DNA of 64,000 nucleotides. It comes from Aphrocallistes beatrix (lineage: Eukaryota > Porifera > Hexactinellida > Sceptrulophora > Aphrocallistidae). The position numbers were made by a program, and so were the translations under genes. Positions 1 through 12,070 of the stretch are shown one piece after another. The notes beneath the pieces are model-generated. The model made no database searches and was not told the origin of the DNA. It worked only from the letters and a program-made list of their open reading frames with translations. The stretch is taken from contig OY725493.1 in assembly GCA_963281255.1 (NCBI GenBank), positions 3,689,857 through 3,753,856 on the forward strand, in the 5' to 3' direction. Every line of letters starts with the position of its first letter. The first letter of the stretch is position 1.

Positions 1-162
1 CCCCTGATGCATCAATCTTTAAATTATAGACTACGGAACAACCCTATATCAATATCTCCTCAACTAGGTTCCACCGAATTGGAAGACCAGGGAGAACTCT
101 TTTAGAGAAAGATTGGTTAAAGTATGGAATAATTGCCAGTTGAAGTCAGAGCGGCACATTCG

Positions 163-1306
163 TTAAGGATACCGCCATCGAAAAACTATCCCTGACGTAA
201 AAAAATGGATCGTTAATTCCATTGTATTATTACTAAGTGGTCTAACATCTAGTAGTACTGGTTGGACGGTATTTATTTTGATTTTATGAGTTAATCTCCT
301 AAAGTTTAGCATTACTAAAGATTGAAAAATAATTGGTTTTTCTGCGCATTCATCAATTAGTTTCTTACTTATTTGATATTCTTTAATGATATGGACCACA
401 TAGTTGTTTTGGCCACTTTAGAGATTATATAACACAAAGATTTAGAAGAAAGGGCAATAGAATCCAATAAAAATAGCTCTATAAGGGAGTTCATATCTAA
501 AATTCCCCAGAAATGGCCAGTTTGATATCAGATATTCAGCGACAATTGCATCAAAAATAAAATTTTATCATTTAAAAAAAAATTGTTCAGATCCGGCCAT
601 TTGTTCGTGAGTTATCGCTCATTATAGGTAAAGTTCGGGCATCATACCTCTCTATGGTCCCGAAAGAGGTTGATGTCATATCTTAAAAACTATTGAAGAT
701 ATATAATCTATTATAACCTTAAATGAAAGGATATATATGATAATATATAGATTTCTCAAACATCTCTTTGTCAAAAAATAAATATTTCTCGACTTATCAT
801 TGACTTTATTGTAATACAAATTATAATAAAAAAAGAGGGTTTAAAATTTCAAGAGTTGTATTATTCAATGAACGTAGGACCACTCGATTAACGATATCTT
901 ATAACTTACGATATTATTGCTGATTTTTTTAAAAAAACTTTTCGGGGGCTTTTGATACTTTTTTCGGACCATTATAAAATTTACAATTTTTGTCATTTTT
1001 ACTTTCTTTTGATCCTATGAGGTGGCAAAATGATAGACTATATATGATTCGATTCTGGAAGGATTTGTTCTGGCATGTCCAAAAAAATATTTTGAGTGGC
1101 CACCATTAGGATCTGCTTGTGAAAAACAAAAAAAACTGACTTTGTGACACTATATTTCAAAAACTAGAAATGAGATTCAAAAGCGGTTTGGGAAGCGTAA
1201 GTATTTCTAGAAGATGATACGTGCCCACGCATAACAACTCTTATTGCTCTATTTAAATCGTATGCTGTAAGCCAAATCGTATGGTTTTTGCGTGCGGTAT
1301 CCTCAA
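163..1306. mobile_element. Non-autonomous TTAA-flanked element, family A2 (copy 1)
   Basis: The left end reads TTAAGGATACCGCCATCG and the right end is its inverted complement (GCGGTATCC followed by TCAA, one change from TTAA). The body matches the longer copies at 49619-51557 and 40402-42339 in the same left-to-right order as the former, but is shorter (about 1.14 kb against 1.94 kb), so this copy is internally deleted. No convincing coding region is seen inside; short open frames here are not conserved between copies. The TTAA flanks are the target site of piggyBac-like and Kolobok-like transposons. Confidence 0.75.
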
Positions 1307-3182
1307 CCAACTTTAAAGACAGACTAAAACTAGTATATTGGAAAACTCCAGCAAATTTACCTCCCTGTAGACGTGGTCATGTAAACGGATTTTGCGTTCC
1401 CTTCGCTTGGCAATCTCTCCGGAACAATTTCAATGTTCTTTATTTGTTTTGTCCCTATCTTATTTCTGTAGAGTTTGCTTATTTCACTTCTATATTTTTG
1501 CTTTTGTCTGAGATAGAACAGGTGTGCTTTAAGCCTCCTGGAGCAGTATTTTTGTGTGAACATTTCATTACTTTATCTGCATAAATTAAATCTAAATCTA
1601 AAGAAGAAAAAAAATGGCCCATCTTTTCATGTTACTTTGTATTTTTGTGGGATTTATATTTCGGCAGCACATATTGGATTACCACAGCTTATTTCAGTAA
1701 CACTCTTGTACTTACGAATGGTTCTCTTCACAGAAGTCAATTTAGTGATTTGTGCTAGACTTGAAGAGCTTATTGGTTCAATTCCTTTTGACAGAATGGA
1801 CCTGGTACTTTCTTCGGAGTTAAATGAACGTCCTTTCACGTAATTGGATCCTATTATCAAGTCAATGCGTGCAGGATCTGATCCATGTGTAGAACTAAAT
1901 GAATCTCTTCTAAGGATGTCGGCATTATTACATCATTATTTTTCTTATGCAGACGTGCGATGACTTAGTCAAAGTATAAGCAACCCTTGGAGTATCGCTT
2001 TATTTTTACCTCTCGTACCCTTGATTAATTCAATTGTGAGTGGAAGTGCCATGTTGCAAATGTGAATGAAAGTTTAAATACTATATGTATCTATTGAAAT
2101 AAAGTATTTTATAGTGTTGTGTTTATTTTTATTGAGATTGTTTGGATGCCCAAATTCATCCATTCATTTGTTAAGATGTATAATATCACATTTCAATCGT
2201 GAATAGGTCACACTAATTAAAAGGTTTCTTACAAAACCGAATGTTAATGAAAGATATATATGAAAAAAAGAATAAATTTCGTAGAGAACGAAAGTTACGC
2301 CATTCCCTTAAAGGCTGTGCACACTAAAGTTTCACGAATTAGCATTGGGTGCCGCAACCTTCTTACGGAATAGACTGGAATTGCAGCACCCTAAAATTGT
2401 GTCGGCTACGCCTTTTCACACGGAGCAAAATTGGAAGCTAACCTGGTCCCCGGAACAAAATGTCAGAAGTAATTGGTCTGGGAGGATCAGATTTTAAACT
2501 CGGACAAAAACCCCTGGGATATTCTGTCCGGGGTGACCAAATACAAACCTGGATAAAAAATGTCTTAAATATTTGGTCAAGCAGGACTAAATATTTCGTG
2601 ACAGACAACCTTAATAATTTATTTTGATAGTAGTTTCAAAATTGCATTTTTTTCCTATATTTTCGAATGTACATATTCAACACTTCTACACCTCCCATTC
2701 ACTAAAGACCAAACCCTTGTGCACAATTGTACGTTTCTAAAGGTTCTAAATACGCGTACAAGTACTAAGAAAGGTTAGGGTGTGATGCTAGCCCTTTGTA
2801 ATTTTGCCAATATCAATTCCACATTTTCTTCCACAGTTCGGTGAATTTGATTATATCTAAATTATGATTATCAGGCCTTAATTAGGAAAGTTATAAGAAG
2901 AAGGGCAAAACTAGAACACGGATATTTTGGGATAGAAATGAAAAAATCGTGATCTACTAAATCGCATTCATGAAAATATCCGGTGGATTACTATACATTG
3001 CCAATTGTGCCTATTCAATAATCTGGTCGGGGAGTGTACTGCAGATACCTGGAGAAACAACAAACAATAAATCTTAAACTTAAGTTTTGGCCAAAGAGGC
3101 CGTAATTTGGAATCCTCTGGTCTAGCTGTAATAACATGACTCTGGAAATAAATAATGATTGAGTTTTGGGTGTGATTTATAA
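1307..3182. other. Intergenic stretch with no recognised gene
   Basis: No gene or clear terminal inverted repeat was found. Around 2400-2600 the DNA is locally GC-richer, with degenerate short units resembling GGACCAAAT/GGAACAAAATG in both orientations, possibly the remains of an old MITE. Open frames at 1288-1860 look random and match no family I know. Confidence 0.5.
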
Positions 3183-3593
3183 TTAAGGTTGGTGTTTCCC
3201 ATGGGACACTTGTTTTTTACTAAAAATGTGCCCAAATTGCTTTTTTATCATTTTTAGAACCTTATAGGGGTTCTAAACAATAATTCCGATTTTTATAACT
3301 CCAACCCCAATATTTCGCAACTTTGAGCCACTTGTATCACCTGGTGTCGCTCTAAAAACGACACATGCGAAATGTCCCACAGCTATAACTTCTTTCAACA
3401 GTGCAAGATCATCTTTTTAATGTTGAATTTATGTTCAGCACTAAATTTCCAGCAATTTGATATACTATATATTGACCATATTTGGAAACATTTTTGTTTT
3501 GCCGTGCCTAGCAACGGGCAGGAATTTTTTAACATTCCTGACCGTTGCTAGGAAAATGCAACCAAAAATGTTTCCAAAAATGGTCAATATATA

Positions 3594-4939
3594 CAGGGTG
3601 TCTCAAAAGTTTTTTCCGGTTGTACTAATACCCATAATTTGTAAACTATAGTATAGAAATCTTAAATTATTTGCCAATATAATCTCCTTTAAGTTGGATA
3701 CAAGAATTAATTCGAGCAGGCATCCCTGAGATTAAATTCCCCAAAATCGACGGTGTGAGTCCATTCCAGATATTTTTCAGGTAATTAGCGAGCTCTGACA
3801 AGTTAGTGGCTGGTCTCTTCTTGTCAAGCTCTGCTTGAATAATCGCCCAAAGATTTTCAATGGGATTTAAATCTGGTGAATTGCTAGGCCAAATTCCTTT
3901 AGCCCAGTACCCTGGAATATGATTGGAAAGCCAGGTTTGCGTCTTTTTGGCGGTGTGGGCAGGAGCCCCATCCTGCATAAAAATGGCCTGGGACATCAAG
4001 CGACACATTTTCCGTTCTGTCACTGGGCCTGTAGTTTTCCTTCTCTTCAAGGTAGGAAGGCAGGACTTCTCCAAAATTTCTTTTCTATAGTATTCTGCAT
4101 TTACAGATTGTTTGGGAGGAAGAAAATGGAGTTCCGAGATCCCAGTGCCACTCATCATCCCCCAGACCATGATTTTAGGCGGGAATTTAACTGTCTGAAT
4201 AGGCTTAATGTTTCGCGCATTCTGACTCCAAACCCGATCGTTCTGCCGATTTGTTGGATGGAAAAGTTCAAAAGAACTCTCGTCACTAAAAAGAACCCTT
4301 TTCCAATCCTGTTCATCCCAAAATTTATGACTAAGGCAGAATTGTAGCCGCTGTTCCTTCTGTTTTTCCGACAATTTTGGTTGCGAAGGTCTTTTGTATG
4401 GCTTTGCTCCGATGGTATTCCTTAAATAACGATGTATCGTGTCTTTACTAACTCTCTGTGAATTTTTCGAAACGATACAAGCAAGTTTTCACGTAGACTG
4501 CGAACGTTTGCCTAGAGATTTTCTAATAATGATTTTAGGAACGCGAGAAAGCCGTGTTGGACGCCCAGACCGAGGTTTGTCCGCCATAGATTTGCCTGAT
4601 AGAATCTTCGTTTTCCAATTCCAAACAGTCTTAACTGTAACCCCTAAGCTCTGAGCAATCTGTTTCTGGCTAATACCAGATTCTAACATACCGATTGCAC
4701 GTAATCTCTTACCAATTCTGGAATTTTGGACATCCATAATATAAACTATATATTGATGATGAAGTGAGGTCAAGAAAATCACAAGATGTTAACAAATACA
4801 ATTGATTTGTATTTCAATCAAACATTATGACCGTTCAAGTTAAATATTATCAAAGAAGGGCGAGTTTAAATGCAAGCACTGATGTAAAAGGAATATTTTG
4901 ATAAATTATAAAACCGGAAAAAACTTTTGAGACACCCTG
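3594..4939 (-). mobile_element. Tc1-like DNA transposon of DD37E type, nested in A1
   Basis: Terminal inverted repeats CAGGGTGTCTCAAAAGTTTT (left) and its complement (right) are flanked by TA on both sides (3592-3593 and 4940-4941). The sister A1 copy at 52210-52230 shows the empty site with no insertion, so the boundaries are exact. Size (1346 bp), TIRs, TA duplication and the encoded DDE transposase on the minus strand all fit the Tc1/mariner superfamily. Confidence 0.92.
3667..4782 (-). pseudogene. Tc1-like transposase (DD37E), single in-frame stop
   Basis: This encodes the cut-and-paste transposase of the element at 3594-4939, which would act on its own TIRs in the nucleus. The N-terminal part (4489-4782) has a helix-turn-helix (SGISQKQIAQSLGVTVKTVW) and a GRPTR basic motif; the likely true start is the Met of MDVQNSRIG. 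The C-terminal part (3667-4374) is the DDE catalytic domain: LFSDESSFE with the first Asp, FMQDGAPAH with the second, and SPDLNPIENLW with Glu. Thirty-seven residues separate the second Asp from the Glu, hence DD37E. The two parts are in the same frame; one TGA codon at 4489-4491 interrupts them and the 38 codons downstream of it are open. Apart from that stop the gene looks full length (about 355 aa), which suggests recent activity. Confidence 0.88.
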
Positions 4940-5835
4940 TATATCAAATTGCTGGAAATTTAGTGCTGAGCACGAATTCGGTATTAAAATAACTCCTGGC
5001 TTAGTTAAATAAAGTTATAGGTATGGGAATTTGGCGGATTTTATCGGACATGGTCATTTTTGGGTCCTCAGTGATAACTTACAACTTTTTCACACTTTTG
5101 AAGGTGTCATGATGTGAAAATATTTGATGTGCCATATTTTGAAGTTAAGTACTGCTATAAGTTGTTGATTTAGGATGTTGTGATGTTATTTATTATCAGA
5201 ACACAGTAAAAACTAATGGAAAACAAGCCTTTCCGAAGAAAATTGCTCTGTAGCCTGTTTTTAGCACTTTAAAAAATCAATTTTACAACGGGGGAATCTC
5301 TAGTTACAATGGTCGTAGAGTAAAAAACTCGACGGTTTTAGAAAGATCTCGTCACGTAGAACAAAATGATAGAGACAAATTTTCGATATTCTACTTTAGA
5401 AAAAAGTTAAAATATTTTTCCTTATCAAAATCTGCTTCTATATATTGTAGCAATGAAATTTGAAAGAAAAATTATTTGGGTTAAAATTGAAAATTATATT
5501 CTTATTATTTTCTCTATTCACCCATTTCGTACAAGAATAATTGAGTAAAAGAGACATAAACCATTGAAGTTTCCATGAATGTCCTCTATAAATTAGGTGA
5601 TTTGGGAAAAAAAAAATTTTTCTTGCTTCTTGAGCTTCCGAAAAGTGTATTTTGCAGATAACTCATCGAGAATATTTTTCACAAAAATTTCAGGAGAAAA
5701 TAATGAAAACTTTTAAAGTTAGTCCTGGAATGAAACACCACCCTTAATGGACGGGGTTAACTGGTACAATATGGTTCCTACAAAGCGAAAAGTTAGACTT
5801 TAATACAGCTGTGAAGATTTTAGAATAGTTTGATC

Positions 5836-6250
5836 CTAGCCTTCTCAATATAATCTCTGGCAGACTGAAAATAACAGACTTGGGATTAATTATTAGCCGA
5901 TTGAATTATTACATGATTAACCTAAAATCGTTTACCATGCAGAATAGACCTTAAGAATACATTGCCAGTATATAGTGTAAACATAGTGTAAGGATACACA
6001 TATCCGTTGCCAAAATTTCGATTAGTCATCATATTATTGCGCAATAGGCTATAATAATGACATTTAGATATTTTTCTAATGTTTTAAGCCCACATCCAAA
6101 CGCTATTGATGAATCATTTTTGTGAAGAACTAAGATTAGTACTGGTTGATTTGGAAAATTAGAATTTCTCAATGAAATGCGTTTACAGTCCTGCGTTTCT
6201 ATAGTAAAGCATTTTGTTTAGCCTGGGCAATATCCTGTTTACTACAATAA
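5836..6250. repeat. Half copy of palindromic element family C
   Basis: From CTAGCCTTCTCAATATAAT onward the sequence follows the left arm of the C elements at 17194, 42411 and 43485: the AGACTGAAAAT segment, then TTAATTATTAGCCGA, CCTAAAATCGTTTACCATGC, TCGATTAGTCATCAT and a CAGTCCTGCGTTTCTATAGT segment. It stops about midway at GCAATATCCTG, so only one arm of the palindrome remains. No coding capacity. Confidence 0.65.
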
Positions 6251-7833
6251 TTACCACTCAAATTCTCCGTCTAAATGACATAATACAAAACCATGTATAA
6301 CCTGTTAACTATTAATTTAATTGACTCATACCATACTCAGTGTGGCAACAACTCGACACATCAAAGAGAAGGAAGGATTAAAATTTAAGTGTAAAATGCA
6401 ATAAGTAGAATGAAGAAAATCATTAAATAATGAAAAATTCTGACGCCACCAGATCAATTCAAAGACGAATTCCGACATTACAAATAAGCTAGATACTTTA
6501 GAAAACAACCGTTTTGATCGAAATTTTTCCTAATTTACATGTAAAGAATTTACACCTTGTTTCAGAATAACGGACAAATGTATGCAACCTGGGGCCCGCG
6601 AGACTAAATTTGAGGACCCATAACTCTTCTCAAAAACTCTATTATTGGTCAGTTCTTGCTATGGTCATGTAGATGTGACTGTAACAAGAATTGACAGATT
6701 TGGGGACCACGAGAACCCTCACGGGCCCCCAATTGTGGCCCACTTAATGATTAAGGTTGCCCGCCACTTGGTTAGAGCAAAGCGAGTGAAAAGTAGGAGG
6801 GCTTGGAGGCTAGCCTAGAAAACTTTTTACTTTGGAAATTTTGGGAACACATCCTAATAAAACCTATGGTATCCTAATTTGACGGAAAATGTCGATGCAC
6901 AATGAAAATGACGTTCGAAGATATTTTTCCGCTGTGAAACAATAATAATTTTCAGTGCCCATACTCAAACAAAGAAATGACAATTAAAGCAAGACCCCGT
7001 TTTTAGATGTTCTCATTATTGCGCTTAGATTTATGGTGGGAAATGTCGGGGGAGATATTTCCCCTAGCCTTCAACCGTCTCTATCTTCCTACCTGGATAA
7101 TGCTACAATAGTACTAGGTTTGACAAATGGATAATACAATTCAGACTGATTGGGCATACAAACATTGAGATTTGGTGGCATAATATGTTTCCATTGACGA
7201 AATTTTCGATTACTGAATAAGTGCATCAACTGTGCCAACGATAGGAAGTTAGCTCTGAACACACATCGCCCAGTAGGGAGCTAACAAATAAATATGCAAA
7301 TATGGGCCGATCCTATCTCCCTTCTCGCGCTGTCACTGTCTATGTATTATATACATATACGCGTTTATACTGTGTAAATACCTAAGACAACTAGTATTTA
7401 CTTTTCCAAAAATAATCAAGTTAATACTATAGAAATAATAATATTTTTAACGTATTTCATCCTATCCTGTACTTAATATACTTGTAATGCACAATTCGTA
7501 ATCTGTACAATATAATCATGTTAAAGATAGTGATATTAGTATATAGGTTTAATCTTCAAAAATTAAAATATTGGCATGATGTAAATAACAGAATAAAATT
7601 ACATATAGGCTAGGCTCTATAAAGAAAGTGAATAATAATGTAATAAATATACGATTCACATTTCTCTAAATTAAGCAACTAGAACAAATTATTATTAAGA
7701 ACTATAATAATTAATTGAATATAAATTTGAAAAGAATATCTCGGTTGGTCATCAAGTGAAGATAATATATAAACACTTCAAAAAAACAAAATATCAAACA
7801 TAGTCATTTTAGCAAAAATACTGAGGGGAGAAA
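6251..7833. other. Gene-free stretch 3' of otu
   Basis: No gene was recognised. Around 6585-6780 a GC-richer patch (CCTGGGGCCCGCGAG .. GGCCCACTTAATG) looks like a decayed hAT-type MITE but has no clean ends. The last ~300 bp next to otu are very AT-rich and may include its 3' UTR; no canonical AATAAA in the right orientation was found. Confidence 0.45.
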
Positions 7834-10065
7834 TTACTTCTGATAGGCTGTAAGAGAATTAGATCCAGTGCTAGAGGGAAGACGTTTTGGAGCTGTCTTA
7901 GGAAATTGGGGATTAGTCATACTCGATGCATAAATTGTTCTTTCAGCAGTGTAATTGTGTTGCTTTGATGATGTACCTTTCTTAAGAGCATTACTGTATG
8001 CAGGCCTTTGAGAATCATTTATATTGTGAATCCATGATATATTTCCGACATTCTTATCACCACCAGGTTGTGGCCAAGAATTTGGATCCGATTGTGGATT
8101 ATCTTGTGGATTCTTTTGATTAAAGATTTGAATATTCTGAAGATTTGAAGCTTCAAAATTTCTGGATTTTGAGCTATAAAGTTCATTATCTGTTTTATTA
8201 TTAAAGTGAAGATTTGATTTTCCAGATACTTCATTTTCGGAAGACAAATCAGGAGATGAAAATTCGCCTAATTGGTTTAATTTTCCTAATTCATGTTCTT
8301 CCTTCAAATTTTTGCCATAATTAGGAAGAACCATTTGTTCACCTTGCATCCCATAAGGCATTGATGGCAGATAACCTTGAATAAAAGGTAACATAGTCAT
8401 ATCATAATAATAATTTGGCAGTAATACGTCTTGACTAAAATAAACACCAGCTGAGTCCCTAAAAAGTATTGGGATCATTGGGTTAGAAGAATGGTAATTA
8501 TTATCATGATATAAAGGAGGACAAGAATTTGGTAAGACATCTTTCCAATTTGAACCATGACTACGCATCAATTGATATTGAACACCTAAATTATAAAAAT
8601 ATTGCAAAATATGCTTTTCTTCTGGCAAATCGCTGCCTTCTGGATGAATTGAAAATTTAGGACTCAAAAAATTTGATGAGCTATTTAATTTAAATTGAAG
8701 TTTTTTTATTTGCGAATGAGCATTTTCAGATACTTGTTCGTATGGTTTCAATCCGCTTACTGAACTTTTGGAATCTAATTTTGGCTCTTGTGTAAATTTC
8801 TGCTTAACTGCTGCAGATTGAGGTCCATACTTATGTTTAGGGGCTTTGATAGCTACATCATCCACTTGTTGTATATCAAGTGATGAAAATGCTAAAGAAC
8901 CACTATCAGTCAGAAGTTTAGAGGAAGTTGGAATAATTGACATTTCTTCGAATCCAGGTGGGACTTGATTAATGAGATCTGGTTGACTAACATTCGAAAT
9001 ATTCTGATTATTGGAATGTTTTGCCGTAGGTCCATTAGTAGAAATAGATGTTGCAACAGGAAAATTACTTTGATTCACTTCACAAGGTATACCATCTCGG
9101 AAAGCGGATGATTTTGCGGATACATCCGCATCTTCGAACTTAATAGATTTAGCTGTAGCAGAATGGGTTAAAACGGAATCATTATCATATGTATCGTCTT
9201 GTTCCAAAACTGGTTTAAGATGTCCAATATCAACTAATTCTGTACCTCTATTCGGAGCTAGAACTTCATGCATTCCAGGAGTAACATTTAGTTTAACAAT
9301 TTTAGCTAGATAGAAAGGCTTGTTGTCGGTATTAGGACTGAATACTTTTACTACATCCCCAATAGCATAAGATATACACGAGAGGTTATCATAACTAGTT
9401 AACACTGTATTTTGAGTATCATAATTCCAATTGCGTATAATTAAATTTTCATAGTAAAATGAATTTAAACAACGTTCTAGATGAGAAAATTCATATACAT
9501 CCTGCTTTAAAAAATAAGTATCTCTAATAGATTGTAGAGTAAAGTCTTTCATTGAATAGGGAACATCAATTTGAAATACAGTTTTATACAAAATGGTATA
9601 AACCAATGATTGAACGAAGGATAAATTTTGCTTAAAGATTCGTGGATAAACAAGGTCAAAATGATCGTCTTCCGTCTGAACAATTGTGAGATATTTTTTG
9701 GAAAATTTGAGGTTAGATACTGAATATGGTTTATCTTTTTGAATTATTTGAAAATTGAGATGAAATAGAGCAGAAAGAGCACCAAAATCAATAAAGATAT
9801 CATTCGATTTGTCAAAAAATGATTGAGTTAACGGAGAATTAGAGCTATGAGTGGAATTTGACATAAATCTAAAATAATGATTTTGTGCTCTAAGGTATAA
9901 GTTTTGTGAATTATAAAGATGTTCAGAAATACAACGAAATAAACTATATTTATCTCTCGGCACTGTTTTCCTCCAAAGATCATGACTATCTAAAAATGAA
10001 TCTAATTCTTGAAAGTCATCAGGGGAAGAATTTTGGAAAATATCATAGGATCCATTGAAAGACAT
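7834..10065 (-). CDS. otu: Ovarian tumor (Otu) homolog: OTU plus Tudor protein
   Basis: A 743-aa open frame without interruption. Residues ~22-140 form an OTU deubiquitinase-like domain: SHDLWRKTVPRDKYSLFRCI (from about 27) aligns with the Drosophila Otu segment around RDASSLFR. The conserved Asp (38) and the His of DDHFDLVY (135) are present, but the nucleophile position is Ser (41) instead of the usual Cys, as I recall also for fly Otu. The following NLSFVQSLVYTILYKTVFQ matches fly Otu's AICQSIAFKLLYQKLF region. Residues ~230-287 resemble a Tudor domain (YAIGDVVKVFSPN..PFYLAKIV). The remaining ~450 residues are low-complexity, rich in Ser, Asn, Pro and Tyr. In flies Otu acts in the cytoplasm of germ cells with RNA-binding partners and is needed for oogenesis. 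The start is the first Met of the frame and no introns are evident. OTUD4 or the OTU-Tudor part of ALG13 are the alternative relatives. Its Otu identity is confident; its enzyme activity is not. Confidence 0.85.
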   Translation of the reverse strand: MSFNGSYDIFQNSSPDDFQELDSFLDSHDLWRKTVPRDKYSLFRCISEHLYNSQNLYLRAQNHYFRFMSNSTHSSNSPLTQSFFDKSNDIFIDFGALSALFHLNFQIIQKDKPYSVSNLKFSKKYLTIVQTEDDHFDLVYPRIFKQNLSFVQSLVYTILYKTVFQIDVPYSMKDFTLQSIRDTYFLKQDVYEFSHLERCLNSFYYENLIIRNWNYDTQNTVLTSYDNLSCISYAIGDVVKVFSPNTDNKPFYLAKIVKLNVTPGMHEVLAPNRGTELVDIGHLKPVLEQDDTYDNDSVLTHSATAKSIKFEDADVSAKSSAFRDGIPCEVNQSNFPVATSISTNGPTAKHSNNQNISNVSQPDLINQVPPGFEEMSIIPTSSKLLTDSGSLAFSSLDIQQVDDVAIKAPKHKYGPQSAAVKQKFTQEPKLDSKSSVSGLKPYEQVSENAHSQIKKLQFKLNSSSNFLSPKFSIHPEGSDLPEEKHILQYFYNLGVQYQLMRSHGSNWKDVLPNSCPPLYHDNNYHSSNPMIPILFRDSAGVYFSQDVLLPNYYYDMTMLPFIQGYLPSMPYGMQGEQMVLPNYGKNLKEEHELGKLNQLGEFSSPDLSSENEVSGKSNLHFNNKTDNELYSSKSRNFEASNLQNIQIFNQKNPQDNPQSDPNSWPQPGGDKNVGNISWIHNINDSQRPAYSNALKKGTSSKQHNYTAERTIYASSMTNPQFPKTAPKRLPSSTGSNSLTAYQK

Positions 10066-10850
10066 TTAGAAAAAGGAGATTAATTGCTAAATAACTACAA
10101 TAATATTAAAATATAACACATTAAAATACAGTAGAGGGGTAGGTTTATTACACTAACATGAAAAAAGGTTGGGTGTAGATATTAGTTTTAAGCAAATTAA
10201 ACATTTTAATTCGGAAAATGTAAAACTAATATTTACATTTGAAAATGTAAACTAAATCTAAATTTATATCAGGACCTGCGAGTATATTTTTAACTGCCTA
10301 GGTCAATCCCAATGAGAGCAATCATCAGCGGTACCCTTGAGTCATAACTTTTGTCACTAAGATATCTTGAGTGAAACTGTCAAAATTAACTTTTGTTATC
10401 AATGCACAATTATTTTGATAACACGCCAGCACCGCCAGCCTAGATTATGAGACATTTTTCAGATTAATTATCCATAGGCACAGCAGACTGTCCTGAAATG
10501 ATATTCTATAGTTATCCATTCACCTTTACAAAAGTAATTTAATTATTAAAAAAATGAATCGTACAATGCATAAACACCTTCTCGGAAGGAGTAATACGGG
10601 CTTCGAAAAAATAGCTCAAACAAACATTTAGTACAAATTTAAAAAGATTTCAACTTAAGAGGGGAAAATGCATTTTTTAAGTGAACTTTAGCATCGATCA
10701 AAGGCGCCAAACCTGGGGGGCTGGGGGGGCTCGAGCCACCCCTGGATTCGAAGATGGCCCATAGACGCAATAAAAATTTTAGTGCTGAGCCCCCATAGAA
10801 CGCCAAAATTACTCATATATTTCGAAAATTTCGGCGCCCCTGGTCTCGAC
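10066..10850. other. Upstream region of otu
   Basis: This would contain the otu promoter and 5' UTR on the minus strand; no TATA box or other element can be assigned with confidence. The DNA is AT-rich up to ~10680. At 10700-10845 a GC-rich patch (GGGGGGCTGGGGGGGCTCGAG .. CGGCGCCCCTGG) resembles the end motif of hAT-type repeats seen at 19711 and 55118, and is probably a fragment. Confidence 0.4.
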
Positions 10851-12070
10851 GGTATGGTGGAAATAGTTCGCACAAAAAACACCATTAATCCTAATGATAA
10901 AAAGTCGAACAATTTCCTAAATCCGCAATTCGAACTATTTCCTTTTTCAAAATGGCGAACCATTTCCGCATTACCGTATCGACTATGCCTAATTCATGTA
11001 TACCATGACTAATTAATGTATACAAAGTGGTAATGAAATTTTCGCCTGGTACAAAAGGTAGTACTGATTTGAAGCCTGTAGTATTGAAGAAAATGGTTCT
11101 CTGAACTTTTGTTGGAGAACCATAGCTTCATACACCATTGTTGCTCGATTTACTAACTTAGAAATTATACATCGTAGAGCTTAGTTCTTTAAATATTATA
11201 AATTAATATATTAGCATAGGCGCACAAAGTAAGCTATATGGCATATCATAAAAGTAAATTTAGTCTTTGGGAGTCAGGCTATCAGGGTCCCGTCCCCTAG
11301 GGTGATGCAGGCATCTTCCATCTCTAGGACGTTTCTTTTAACATTAGAAGGTTCAAAAATTAGTACACCATGTTGAAGTGGGGGGAATCTTTTTTGAGAA
11401 TTAGTCTTTTTTTTTTCTGCATACGATTTTACCTGAATTAAATTTTGATTTATACTTTTGTTGCATTTCTTTAGTGGGAATGTAACTGCACCCAATCGGG
11501 AGAAGTATATATAAATTAATTTGGTGTTGTTGACCAACTAATGTGTGGAAAATTTGAATTCTCTTGGGCCTGTGCCCTACCTGGCCTTCTCTAGTGTAAT
11601 CGATCTTCTACTATTCACAAATGGAACATCATATCAATGATACCAGATTTACATTTATGGATATGGATTAATCCGAAAAGGATTGGGGGTATTAAATAGA
11701 CAAGTACTTTACACAAAGCTTTTTTCGGAAATTTTCAAAATTGAACAATCTCACTGAATGTTTAACCATATTGGGGGTTCTCAAGATTTAAGCTATCGAT
11801 GTTAAACTGCGCCAGAGTGGTAAAAAATGAGAAATTGTAAAAAGGGCCTCCTGTTGCCTAAACAAATTTGAAATTTGGGGTTCTATACTAAAATCCTTCT
11901 AAATCCGTTTCTTTATGCTCTTTTCAACCCAAACCCTGCCACAAAAGGTAATGTGGAAATGGTTTGACTTTTCGAAAAAGGAAATAGTTCGAATTGCGGA
12001 TTTAGGAAATAGTTCGACTTTTTATCATTAGGATTAATGGCGTTTTTTTGCGAACTATTTCCACCATACC
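10851..12070. mobile_element. Inverted-repeat element with ~120-bp arms
   Basis: The left arm 10851-~10975 (GGTATGGTGGAAATAGTTCG onward, with ATTAATCCTAATGATAAAAA, AATTCGAACTATTTCC and a CATTACC end) recurs inverted at ~11948-12070, ending CGAACTATTTCCACCATACC. The 1.2-kb span and terminal arrangement suggest a non-autonomous DNA transposon. I see no recognisable transposase inside; the 87-codon minus-strand frame at 11274-11537 matches nothing I know. Superfamily unknown because no target duplication is clear. Confidence 0.65.

Larger units (their letters stand above)
3183..5747. mobile_element. TTAA-flanked element, family A1, carrying a Tc1-like insertion
   Basis: Ends are TTAAGGTTGGTGTTTCC and GGAATGAAACACCACCCTTAA, near-perfect inverted repeats with TTAA on both sides. 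The uninterrupted sister copy at 51808-53009 is 1202 bp. This one is 2565 bp because a 1346-bp Tc1-like element (3594-4939) sits in its centre. Around 3470-3590 lies a strong internal hairpin (TTTGGAAACATTTTTG..GCCTAGCAACGG and its complement), shared by all A1 and B copies. No transposase gene of its own is visible. Confidence 0.8.

Noticed and set aside
163-399. 78-codon minus-strand frame at the A2 left end as a transposase remnant
   Set aside because: The frame is not open in the other A2 copies (49619, 53006) and shows no catalytic motif.
10688-10963. 91-codon minus frame near otu
   Set aside because: It spans a GC-rich repeat fragment and the left arm of an inverted-repeat element; no protein family resemblance.
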